Shown: positions 23,953-33,000 of the stretch, one piece after another
Numbering within the stretch: position 1 is the first letter of the stretch
Layout of the letters: each line of letters begins with the position of its first letter
NCBI GenBank assembly: GCA_016929095.1
Contig: JAFGJM010000038.1
Span: 1-64,000 of the forward strand
DNA: 64,000 nt
Direction: 5' to 3'
Source of the DNA: Anaerolineales bacterium
GTDB lineage: Bacteria > Chloroflexota > Anaerolineae > Anaerolineales > UBA4823
The notes under the pieces: generated by a model
Told to the model about the DNA's origin: nothing
Database searches by the model: none
Seen by the model: only the letters and a program-made list of their open reading frames with translations
Made by a program: the position numbers and the translations under genes

Positions 23953-25728
23953 TTATAACGGCCAAAAAACCGGTACCAGAATGATAGCCAGTGCAAAAAC
24001 GAACAGGGTCAATAAACCGCCTACTTTAACAAAATCTATAAAGCGATAACGGCCTGGCCCATATACCATCAAACATGCTGGCTCGAGGGGTGTGAGATAT
24101 GATGTGCTGGCAGCCACGGCGATCATCATGGCAAAGGTACGCGGATTTAGATTTAGCTGGAAGGCTGTTTGCAGCGCCACCGGAATGATCACGGCTGCCG
24201 CAGCCTGGTTTGACATGGGTTGGGTTAATAGCACGGTCAATAAAAAGAACCCGGCAAGCAGCCAGATTGGATTTAATCCCCCCACTAGGTTTACCAACCG
24301 TTCAGCCAGAAATTGCGCGGTTCCCGTGGTTTGCATAGCCACACCCAGCGCCAGCATACACCCGATCAAAATCAATACCTTCCAATCCACCTTGCGATAT
24401 GCCTCATCAGGCGAAATACAGCGCGTCACAAAAACACATAACGCACCCAAAAGCATAGCCACCGGCATTGGCATAAGTTTTACTGTCGCAAAGGTCAATG
24501 TAAGCGCAAAAATCCCGATCACTATCCAGGCTCGTTTTCGGTCAAACCGCTGTGTTTCAACCTCCCCCAGTACATTGAAGGCGTTGTCATCCTGCAGGGT
24601 GGTAATCTGCTTCGAATTACCCTGTACCAGCAATACATCGCCCAAATTCAGGTGTACATGAGCGATTTTGCTATGGAGCACACCCGAAGGCCGGCTGATG
24701 GCTAACACCTGAATATGAAATTTCTCCCGTAGTTGAAGACCTTTTAGCGTGCGTCCAATAAAATGAGAATTTGGTAAAAGGACAACTTCGACCAGGCGTA
24801 AATTATTATCTTGCAAGTCGAGATCAGAAAACTTGGCATCGGCCTGGATATCAATTCCGGCCATATCTTTGATTTTCAAAATATCTTTGGATGATCCTTC
24901 TACGATCAGGGCATCCCCGGCTTCCAATTGGAAATTCGCTGAAGGCGCCAACTGGCGTTTCTTATTCCGAATGATAGACATCACTGTTAAATCGAGATTG
25001 CGACCCAACCCCGATTCCGCCAATGTTTTTCCAACCAGGGGGGCGCCAGGATAGATTCGTAATTCCGCCAGATAAGGCCGCAAACCGAATGAATCTGTCA
25101 GGTCTTTTGGAATCTGACGATCGGGGATCAAACGCTGCCCGATGACCAACATATAAAGCAAACCTACGATTAACACAGGTATACCCACCGGGGTAAGCTC
25201 GAACATGCCGATGGGCGGCAAACCGGCTTGTACGATCAAACCACTCACCACAACATTGGTGGATGTGCTGATCAGGGTTACTGAGCTGGCCAGCACCGCG
25301 GCGAAAGCCATTGGCATTAACAGGCGCGAAGCGCTGATCTTTGAGCGCTGACTTAAATTGAGAATTACCGGTAAGAAAAAAGCCGTTGCCGCCGTGTTGT
25401 TGATAATGGCACTCAACAACCCCACCACGGTCATCGTCAACAATAATAACCGGCGCGGATAATCACGCGTATATTGCAGCATATATCGACTCACGACTTC
25501 AACCACACCGGTACGCATTAACGCAGTCGTCATGATCAACAAGCCAAGCAGCAATATAACTGTATCACTCCCAAAACCGGCAAAGGCTTTTTCGATAGGG
25601 ATTAACCCCAACAATACCAAAGCCACCAATACACCAATCGCGGTGACATCGGGAGAAATCCATTCGAAGGAAAACAAAACCAGTGCAATGCTCAGGATTA
25701 TGAGTAAAAGTACGATAGGAAGAGTCAT
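23953..25728 (-). CDS. SLC13/DASS-type anion transporter with RCK-C domains
   Basis: This 591-residue transporter has hydrophobic halves at about 1-190 and 385-591. Between them two TrkA-C (RCK-C) domains occupy about 205-290 and 295-375; each has the pattern L-x-G-D-x-L-x-V-x-G (GDALIVEGS and GDVLLVQGN). NTAATAFFLPV near 110 and QPMSNQAAAAVIIP near 505 are the paired helix-break motifs of sodium-coupled dicarboxylate/sulfate carriers. Substrates in this family include sulfate, dicarboxylates and other oxyanions, and the two RCK-C domains suggest ligand gating. A perfect Fur/PerR box 219 bp upstream may link it to metal or peroxide control. Confidence 0.9.
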   Translation of the reverse strand: MTLPIVLLLIILSIALVLFSFEWISPDVTAIGVLVALVLLGLIPIEKAFAGFGSDTVILLLGLLIMTTALMRTGVVEVVSRYMLQYTRDYPRRLLLLTMTVVGLLSAIINNTAATAFFLPVILNLSQRSKISASRLLMPMAFAAVLASSVTLISTSTNVVVSGLIVQAGLPPIGMFELTPVGIPVLIVGLLYMLVIGQRLIPDRQIPKDLTDSFGLRPYLAELRIYPGAPLVGKTLAESGLGRNLDLTVMSIIRNKKRQLAPSANFQLEAGDALIVEGSSKDILKIKDMAGIDIQADAKFSDLDLQDNNLRLVEVVLLPNSHFIGRTLKGLQLREKFHIQVLAISRPSGVLHSKIAHVHLNLGDVLLVQGNSKQITTLQDDNAFNVLGEVETQRFDRKRAWIVIGIFALTLTFATVKLMPMPVAMLLGALCVFVTRCISPDEAYRKVDWKVLILIGCMLALGVAMQTTGTAQFLAERLVNLVGGLNPIWLLAGFFLLTVLLTQPMSNQAAAAVIIPVALQTAFQLNLNPRTFAMMIAVAASTSYLTPLEPACLMVYGPGRYRFIDFVKVGGLLTLFVFALAIILVPVFWPL

Positions 25729-25946
25729 CCAAGATCAGGGTTCATGAATAGAAACTGGATAAGAATAAATTGTGGGGATATATTTTCAATAACGTTAACA
25801 GACTATGACATTCCATAATTCATTATACATTACGGTTTTTCATTAGGGAATAAAACAAAGTGAATAAGCTGCAGATCCCGTTTTCCAAGTTTTTTACCCG
25901 AAAACCGCCAGCGAAAAATCCAAAGGAAATAATAAATGCACGACGG

Positions 25947-25963
25947 GTGATAATGATTATCAC
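25947..25963. promoter_or_regulatory. Perfect 7-1-7 Fur/PerR box upstream of the SLC13 gene
   Basis: TGATAAT-G-ATTATCA (25948-25962) matches the 7-1-7 Fur-family consensus at every arm position, and flanking G and C extend the palindrome to 17 bp. It lies 219 bp upstream of the SLC13 start and 114 bp past the end of the zinc-ribbon operon. The 348-bp gap also holds an imperfect hairpin at 25989-26016 (nine of ten stem pairs, no T-run) that may mark the end of that operon. Confidence 0.7.
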
Positions 25964-26076
25964 CAACGACATGCTAATAATGAAGCAAACCTGCTCCCAT
26001 AAATAAGGGAACAGGTAGGATGCCTGGGTGAAGGATAATTTACCGAATTAGAAATATAACCGAATTTAAATGGACT

Positions 26077-26778
26077 TTAACCGGGTTTTTCCGCAAGTGC
26101 CTGTTCTACCCTTTGTCGAACGGTTTGATAATTTTCCGGTTTACACTGTATTACCATCACAGCTCGTTTTCGACGGTAGAGAACAATTTCCAGATTATCC
26201 GGGTTGGTTGTGTAAGTATCAACTTTATCCCATTTAACCAACTCACTCTGCCTTGATTGCGCCAACAGACCTGCGCCGGCTGGTCCGGGGCGGCCGGAAA
26301 AAACAAGCAACAAATTTACGATGAAATTCTTCTTTTGGGTGGCGCCGGTAGTTTCTGCCTTAACGCCATTCTCATCCACAGTGTACTTATATTCATATTT
26401 ATTGCCATACAAGAACTGCATGACCAGAGCCGCCAACAAAGCCAGCCCTCCCAGAATTATTACGCTGATCAGCAAATATCTCCCTGCGCCTGCCAGGGTG
26501 AAGTTCCCTTCGAAAATATCCAATGTAAGCATAAAAAGCAGAACACAAAGCATCGACAGTCCCAACACAAATAATAATTGTCGGACAACGACTTTATTGG
26601 TCAAGAGAGGAAGGTTTGCCTTCCAGGTGATTTTTTCTGGTGATTCGAAGGATGTTGTTGTATCTGCGGGGTCAACCGGCTGATTTTGCGCCAGGGATTG
26701 ACCGCAGTTTTCGCAGAAACTCGCCTGCGCCGAATTGGTTGTTCCACAGTGTTCACAAATTTTTGCTGTCTCACTCAT
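26077..26778 (-). CDS. Zinc-ribbon membrane protein with C-terminal PH-like region
   Basis: This 233-residue protein has an N-terminal zinc ribbon (C8, C11, C22, C25; C-x2-C-x10-C-x2-C) joined by a polar linker to two membrane helices (about 68-90 and 102-124). A cytoplasmic C-terminal beta-rich domain follows (about 132-228: NGVKAETTG, then ELVKWDKVDTYTT, then NLEIVLYRRKRAVMVIQ and a final helix). That order resembles YcxB or bacterial PH-like domains, but the similarity is weak. It is the last gene of the zinc-ribbon operon, 33 bp after its neighbour, with AGGAG before the ATG. Function unknown; it could scaffold or sense something at the membrane. Confidence 0.75.
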   Translation of the reverse strand: MSETAKICEHCGTTNSAQASFCENCGQSLAQNQPVDPADTTTSFESPEKITWKANLPLLTNKVVVRQLLFVLGLSMLCVLLFMLTLDIFEGNFTLAGAGRYLLISVIILGGLALLAALVMQFLYGNKYEYKYTVDENGVKAETTGATQKKNFIVNLLLVFSGRPGPAGAGLLAQSRQSELVKWDKVDTYTTNPDNLEIVLYRRKRAVMVIQCKPENYQTVRQRVEQALAEKPG

Positions 26779-26811
26779 GCCTGTCTCCTAAAGTTGATAA
26801 TCTCAATTTCG

Positions 26812-27438
26812 CTAGATGTAATTCCGTGGATTGATAGACGGATAACGGCAAGCTTGGCAACGTTTTTCGGTGATCGCAAAAACCTTACCGCAAGCCACAC
26901 ATATCTGCTGCCCATCCTTGCGTTCGATCTTTTCGGGATAATCATAGCCTTTGATCTTTACCACCCGATCGCCTGGGTGAAAATAATCTGCCAGCTCCGC
27001 GCTGCCGATGATGCGGATGCGTTTTCCCTGGTCGGTGCGAAACACAAACTGGGTGCCATTTTCCCTGGCGATGACTTCTTCCAATTCGCCTTGCCAGGTT
27101 TTATTGGCGCTGCGCAACGTGAAATACGCCAGCACTGTCGTTACGACAATGAAACCCAACAAAGAAAGCCAGACATCTGTCGTAAACTCACCCACATCCC
27201 GCCAGATCAGAACAAACACAATAGGGATAAGCAACAATCCAAATAGAAACGACCAGGCAAGCCGCTGCTTAAAATAATTGCTGGAATGTGATTTCGCCTG
27301 TGCACGTGAGACGCCCGTGACGGGTGATTGCTCGGGCGCACCGCCACCGTTCACAGGCTGCCCGCATGAATCGCAGAAACGGTCTCCCGGGTTTAAGACT
27401 GCCCCGCAATTATCGCAATATGGATGATTCTCTTCCAA
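26812..27438 (-). CDS. Membrane protein with zinc ribbons at both ends
   Basis: This 208-residue protein has an N-terminal ribbon (C8, C11, C22, C25) and two membrane helices (about 69-88 and 97-118). A small beta domain follows (about 125-172, IRENGTQFVFR-type strands with YFHPGDRVVKIKGYD, likely an SH3- or OB-like barrel), and then a second ribbon (C180, C183, C194, C197). Both ends should be cytoplasmic. It begins at a TTG (27436-27438) preceded by AAGGA. The architecture mirrors the next gene in the operon, and the two could interact. I recognise no characterised homologue. The 255-bp gap upstream has two CCTGGATTCCT repeats and no gene. Confidence 0.72.
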   Translation of the reverse strand: MEENHPYCDNCGAVLNPGDRFCDSCGQPVNGGGAPEQSPVTGVSRAQAKSHSSNYFKQRLAWSFLFGLLLIPIVFVLIWRDVGEFTTDVWLSLLGFIVVTTVLAYFTLRSANKTWQGELEEVIARENGTQFVFRTDQGKRIRIIGSAELADYFHPGDRVVKIKGYDYPEKIERKDGQQICVACGKVFAITEKRCQACRYPSINPRNYI

Positions 27439-27693
27439 GCGTCACGTCCTTATCAGTCACTATGCCGGACGAAGAACGTCCGCATGATTTATAGCTGAAA
27501 ATAATTTCCTGTCTTCCTTAAAAAAAGCTGTAAGCTATATGCCATAAGCTATTAGTTCTTTGGATACTTCCTGGATTCCTAATAAATGTTATTAGTTGTC
27601 AGTTATCTGTTTTATCTGAACGATTCCTGGATTCCTTTTATTCCTAGCTTCCTCATCAATCTTTTTAAATGATCAAACTCGATTGCCTTTCAC

Positions 27694-28557
27694 TTAAGGA
27701 TCGGGCGGCTGGTGACCCGAAAGGTTGGGAACTCTGAGCGTGATCAGGTATATTTCACCCTGATCTTCAACCAGCGGCATAGCCGGGTCGGCATTTACCA
27801 AATTCCAGGTGAATCGCAAAGTCTCTTCGTCTACATATCTTCCATTGCTCTCGCTAAGCTGCTGGAGGCTAAAACCCATCTCGGCGACCGGCCAGCGCGG
27901 GAATTGCATCTCCAGATCCTGCCCAAAAAATTGAGGGTATGCACTTAAATACGCCCGTTCGGGTGTGTATTCCACACCCTTTGCACCGGCGCCAGTACCG
28001 ACCAATTTACACAACGCCCGATACCCATCAGGCGGATCGCTGTTCACCACCACCCCTTTTTGAACCCTGCTCAGTTTTACATTCAGGCTGGACGAGGGTG
28101 GCCCATCCTCTACCAACGAGCTTCCGTATTGATCTTTCCAACTAAAAAAGCCCGTTTCTTTAAACCGCTGTAACAACGCAATCATTTCATCATGAGAGAA
28201 ATGCCCCTGCATCACCCGTCGGGAGACGATTCCCCCTCCATAGACATATTCTACCCATAGGATTCGCCCGTCGCCATACACCACGGCTTCTGGAATATGG
28301 TTTTCCATGCGTTCATCCTGGTAGGTGGGCAAGAGACCGGGAAACTGGATCGGGTCATAGAAGCGGATGATCTGCGCCTGCGGTGAGGGATCCCATTCCA
28401 ATGCCGGGCTGGAAGATTTTAACTGACAGGATGCACACAAAAAAAGAGTCAATGATAAACCGATAAATAACCCAATACCCCAAAAACACCGCGCCCTCAT
28501 TTTTTTGATGAGAGAAAAGGGTAACGAAGAGCGGTTTTGCTTTTCTCGATAAGCCAT
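27694..28557 (-). CDS. Hypothetical secreted lipoprotein
   Basis: This 287-residue protein has a long basic N-terminus, a hydrophobic signal (about 26-44) and a lipobox-like LCASC, so it is probably lipidated at about C44 and displayed outside the membrane. The mature part has beta-strand-rich segments (EAVVYGDGRILWVEYVYGGG) and a helical stretch HDEMIALLQRFKETGFFSW near 125-145, resembling proteins that pair an extracellular sensor-like fold with a DEMIALL helix. I cannot assign a family. It lies 29 bp after the preceding gene in the zinc-ribbon operon. GGGAG precedes the ATG. It may be the external partner of the membrane proteins around it. Confidence 0.6.
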   Translation of the reverse strand: MAYREKQNRSSLPFSLIKKMRARCFWGIGLFIGLSLTLFLCASCQLKSSSPALEWDPSPQAQIIRFYDPIQFPGLLPTYQDERMENHIPEAVVYGDGRILWVEYVYGGGIVSRRVMQGHFSHDEMIALLQRFKETGFFSWKDQYGSSLVEDGPPSSSLNVKLSRVQKGVVVNSDPPDGYRALCKLVGTGAGAKGVEYTPERAYLSAYPQFFGQDLEMQFPRWPVAEMGFSLQQLSESNGRYVDEETLRFTWNLVNADPAMPLVEDQGEIYLITLRVPNLSGHQPPDP

Positions 28558-28586
28558 TTATACTCCCGGGGTGGCGCGAAAATGGA

Positions 28587-29999
28587 TTAACTCAGCTTAT
28601 GCCCACAATGCCGGCAAAACGCCGCACCCTGGCGAACGGTCTTCCCGCAATGGGGACATTGCGTTTTCGCGGAGGCGGTCTTGGGATGCGTGATAGCAGC
28701 GCCGCATGAACGGCAAAACTTCGCTTTTGGATTGATCGGTTTGCCGCACGCCGGGCAGGTGGAAGCCGATACCGCCGGGGTTGTTTTGCCCGAACGGCGG
28801 GCAGGGGGTTTTTTAGAAGAAGTTTCAGCCTCAGCCAGAATTCCCTCCGGCATGGGGGAGGCGGGGTGAGGGGGAAGGCGCCGTTTTACAGGTTTTTCAA
28901 TCCGCTTTCGCCGTGCAGAAGGCGGTGTTGGCACAGGCAATCCGGCGATCAACGCCTCGTTATCTGTTGTTACCGCTTTTCGCGCTGAAGGTAGAGTTTC
29001 ATTCAAGAAGCTTTGCAGTAAGTTGTAAACCTTGTTCTTTAATTCTTGCCCTTCGATGGCATGGAGGATGATTCGTTGCATATCTTTCTCAAGACTGAAT
29101 TGCCAGATCGCGGTGGCTTGCAGCGCGTAAAAGGGCAAAGCGTCATGTGGTGAATGTTCAGTAAAGCTTTCGATGCCCAGCCTAAGATCCCACCAGGCAA
29201 GACACCGTAAGGCAAGGGTCAGGTCTTTGGAAACATAATATACAGCATCCCGATCACCCGGCAGATTCTCCATAGTCTCAACGCCAATATACCCTTCATT
29301 GGTAAAAACAAACAGTAAAGATGCCAATTCTTCGATATCGAAATCCGGAATAGAGACGCCGGTCAAATCCTGGAAGGCTGCCACCAGCGAGTCTTGCGGT
29401 TCCGCCTGCCTGCCATCCTGAAGCAGTTCATACCATGAATCGAGGCTGAATAATAATGGCGATTCCGGCAGCCAATCCGGGTCGGGAGTGGGATATTCCT
29501 CATTGAACAGATCAGCTAGAGCCAACAGCGCACCCAAGCCAACAGGCGATAAAGGCAAGAACTCATCCATCGGAATACCCAATGGTTTCGTGTTTTGCAT
29601 GCCGCTGGAAAGCATTTCGGTTAATGATTCTATGGAGAAGGGAAAAAGCAGCTCTCCACCTTCATCCTGCCTGGTTTTAAGCAAAACGATGTCATCGTCA
29701 GAATGCCCCATACAGGCATATGAGATTTCCACAGCCCTGCGCCGCCTGCCGCGTTTGATCTTCACGATCGAACCCGGGCGAGCCAGAGCATGCAAGGTTG
29801 CCGACAGGTTCTCTCGATTCACAGTACTATTCACTTCAGCCAAAATCTGATCTGGTTCTCGCAGCAGTTCCTGGTATCTAAAAACAGCTTCCCCTGCTAA
29901 AGGCGTATTGGCGTCTAACCTCACCCCATATTTTTCCAACAGGATAGCCAGTTCACCAGGCATAAACCACAGGCGTTGAAACTCAGTGAGGGTGTTCAA
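28587..29999 (-). CDS. Large cytoplasmic protein with C-terminal double zinc ribbon
   Basis: This 470-residue protein has no signal peptide or membrane helix. Residues 1-345 form an alpha/beta region with an SIVKIKRGRRRRAVEISYA strand pair near 76-94. A proline- and basic-rich linker (about 345-410) leads to two zinc ribbons (C415, C418, C429, C432 and C448, C451, C462, C465). The layout of the N-terminal domain (LTEFQRLWFMP, then LARPGSIVKIKRG, then a segment ending FPFSIESLTEML) faintly resembles EspG, an ESX-secretion chaperone, but I would not rely on this. It starts at TTG with GGAGG upstream and only 10 bp after the 1,384-residue gene, so the products are probably made together, and a chaperone or adaptor role for the large protein is possible. 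Confidence 0.7.
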   Translation of the reverse strand: MNTLTEFQRLWFMPGELAILLEKYGVRLDANTPLAGEAVFRYQELLREPDQILAEVNSTVNRENLSATLHALARPGSIVKIKRGRRRRAVEISYACMGHSDDDIVLLKTRQDEGGELLFPFSIESLTEMLSSGMQNTKPLGIPMDEFLPLSPVGLGALLALADLFNEEYPTPDPDWLPESPLLFSLDSWYELLQDGRQAEPQDSLVAAFQDLTGVSIPDFDIEELASLLFVFTNEGYIGVETMENLPGDRDAVYYVSKDLTLALRCLAWWDLRLGIESFTEHSPHDALPFYALQATAIWQFSLEKDMQRIILHAIEGQELKNKVYNLLQSFLNETLPSARKAVTTDNEALIAGLPVPTPPSARRKRIEKPVKRRLPPHPASPMPEGILAEAETSSKKPPARRSGKTTPAVSASTCPACGKPINPKAKFCRSCGAAITHPKTASAKTQCPHCGKTVRQGAAFCRHCGHKLS

Positions 30000-30009
30000 T
30001 ACTTGCCTC

Positions 30010-33000
30010 CTATTTTTTCAATGAATCGTGTAAATCGGCAATTTTAACGCTGTCGAACTGGCTGGCTATTTTATTCGTAAAATCCGTAAGCGAACCGAGA
30101 TTATTTTCTGCCAGAGTTTTCTCTGCCAGGGCTAATGCCTCCGGATTATTAAAATTTTCAGCAGCCATTTCCACTGCCTGCATGCCGATTTTCATTTCAT
30201 TAGATAAAGGTTGGATCTTTTTACCTTGCCGTGAATAACCGGTGCGCACCTCACGTAAAGTTTCAACCGCTTTTTTGGCTTGCGCATAAGCGTCACCCTT
30301 AGAACCTTTATGCAGGGCATCACCTACTTTAATGTTATACATTTTGCCCAAATATTCTGCGTCTTTCAGGGTGGCTTTACCGGCTTTGACATCAAGGATA
30401 TTGGACCTCACCTGAGCTGTGACCATTTTTAGTTTCTTGTTGGGATTATCTTTATGTTCATTGATCCATTTCTTGGTATCCTCGATGATATTTCCCTTTT
30501 CATCGACCCAAACTTTCTTTTGATCCGCAAAATCCGGGCTGGCTTCAATTTGGTACTGATCAGTAGCCAGTTGCTGTAAGCTTTGGGCATGTTCTTTATG
30601 GGTTTTAAACTTTCCCGGACCGCCTGTTGATTCAGAGAAAATTTTATAGGATTCTTCATCCCATTTATTGCGGTCGATTTCGATGCGCATCCGTGTGCCA
30701 TCCGGACGTGTGACCTCGTAGCAAAGGCGGTAATCGTTATCCGTACCCAGGCTGCCGCCCCCTTTGCCCGGCGTGCGGAAGTTATCCACCACGATCTTAT
30801 GACCTTTGGCTTCAGGTAAATTTTTACGCGCCCAACGGATCAATTTGGCATTGTGCTCCCGATAAATCTTGTTTCGAGTATTCTCGAAGGCTTCCTGGAC
30901 ATCCCTGGGGGCGTCTTTCAGTGAGCGTACCGCAACTGGGTCGCCCATGATATCCAGAACATCTTCTTTATTGGCATATAATTTACCGTTTTCTTTTCGG
31001 GTGCCTTTCCTGACCTGATTTGCCGCCTTGCTGTTGGCGGCATTTTTTTTGCGTTCTTCGGCAAATTTTTGGTTAGCTTTTTTTAATTCGTTTAATTTTT
31101 GTTGCGTACGATCACTTTTTGTATAACCGCTTTCGTTATATGCATCTTTGAGATCCTTCATAACCCCTTTATATTTCTGCCCGATCAGGGATTTCCCATC
31201 TTTGCCATACACCTCATCGGATATCACCTTTCCGAGAGTCTGATCGCCTTTTTTCATCCCTAATTCCATTATGTAATCGCCTATGGCATCATCAGCCACA
31301 TCCCAGGTGGTTTTCCTGGCAGCTTCGTACATTGATAAACCTGCAAAAATATAGTTTATGAAGCTTCCCATGGAATAAAATATCTTAAATACCAACCAGC
31401 CAGGAATGGCTACCTTACCCCCAGGAAACGGGATGGGAACAAAGCGGTTTTCCAGCATCTCTTTCAATTTCATCCAGGCTCGCTTTTTGGCAGCCTCGAC
31501 GCCGCGTTTCAGGATGATCTCCCTCATGTGCACCCAAACATCCATCAATTGACCCCAGATTTGATCATAGTACCCATTCGCCCAGTCACTTAGAGTTTTG
31601 CCCTCATTGAGGCATTTATTCAAACAGTCAATCAAAACTTCCTTACAAAAGGTGGCGTAAGGCACATATTTGGGACCCATTTTCGCTGCAATCACGGCAT
31701 TAAAACAGTGGTCACCAGCCCACTTCGTCCACTCCAGGGTCGTCACAATACGGTTTGCCCATACGGCTTCATCGTGATAACCCTGCCCGCCTTCACCCTG
31801 AATGATGGACTGGATGATATTCCAAAGCTGTAGGCGTAATTGATATAGACCTTCAGCATCCAAAACAGGAGCGCGCTTATCCAGGATCTCTTGCAATTTG
31901 GCTTTGCTTCCGGGAGGCGCATGTTTATCGATCAGATGCTGGCAGCGCTTTAGCTCTTCTCTCGGCAAATAGCTGGGGATTGCCAGCGTTTCCACACCCA
32001 GGGTGAAATCCACCGTTTCCAATTCACTGCTGGCTTGCATGTTCACGAATAAAACTTCCCCATCAGAGGGCAGTTCTTTCTCAGTCCAAAACAAATACTT
32101 TTCGGAACTCATATTGGAAAAGCGCATACCATTAGAACGGTGCTGCAATTGCGCCACTTCCATCATATTATTCGTTTTCTCGTCTTCATCCAGAGAAGCA
32201 AAATTCAGGTTCAGCCCCTTTTCGCGGTTCGCTTCCAGTCGGCGGGTTTCATAATTCCATAAAAGCAGGCGAAAATCGATTTCTACAGGCGCTTTCTTTC
32301 CATCTGCCTTGAGGTGATAAGCGCCGTCTCGGGCGCGCCCATAAGGAATTACGAACAATCCTTCCTGGTAGATGCTGATATCCACATCATTATGGATTTT
32401 AAGGTCGTCCAGTGCAGCAAATATGCGCAGGGTGTCGGAGGCGTACAACCCATTTTCTGCGGTGGTTTTTTCATCCGATACAACACCGTTTTCAGCGATC
32501 ACCAGCTTTTTTATCCCTGTTTGACCATCGCTTTCCGGTTCATCCTCAAAATGAGCCTCCACTTCCACACTCTGATTCATTAACTTGAAATCGTATTCCC
32601 ATTCCTGGTCATCCGGCGGTTCGATCCACACCTTCAACTCGGTGGTTTCCGCCTGACCAAGCAAGAATGCGGCGTAATTTTCGGATATCTTCAATACCGG
32701 CAAGCCCAATAAATCAATGATCACCCTATTGGTTAACTTCTTCCCCTTATATTCGCCGTTTACTTTCACTTCGAAGGCGCCCGGTGGGGGTGATTCGGGG
32801 CGCAATGCATCCGGATTCGAGGCGCGTAAATAGATCGCTTTCCAATCATCGATCTCCTGGGGAGGGCTGTGATCTACCCAATCTCTGCCCGCCCCTTCGA
32901 TCTTGAATTCCAGTGAATCCTGGGCTGCCTTCAGCGCTTCTTCATCTGTTTCACCCTCTACGGTAATCCGGGCATAGACATAAAAGCCGTCTTTTCCGTC

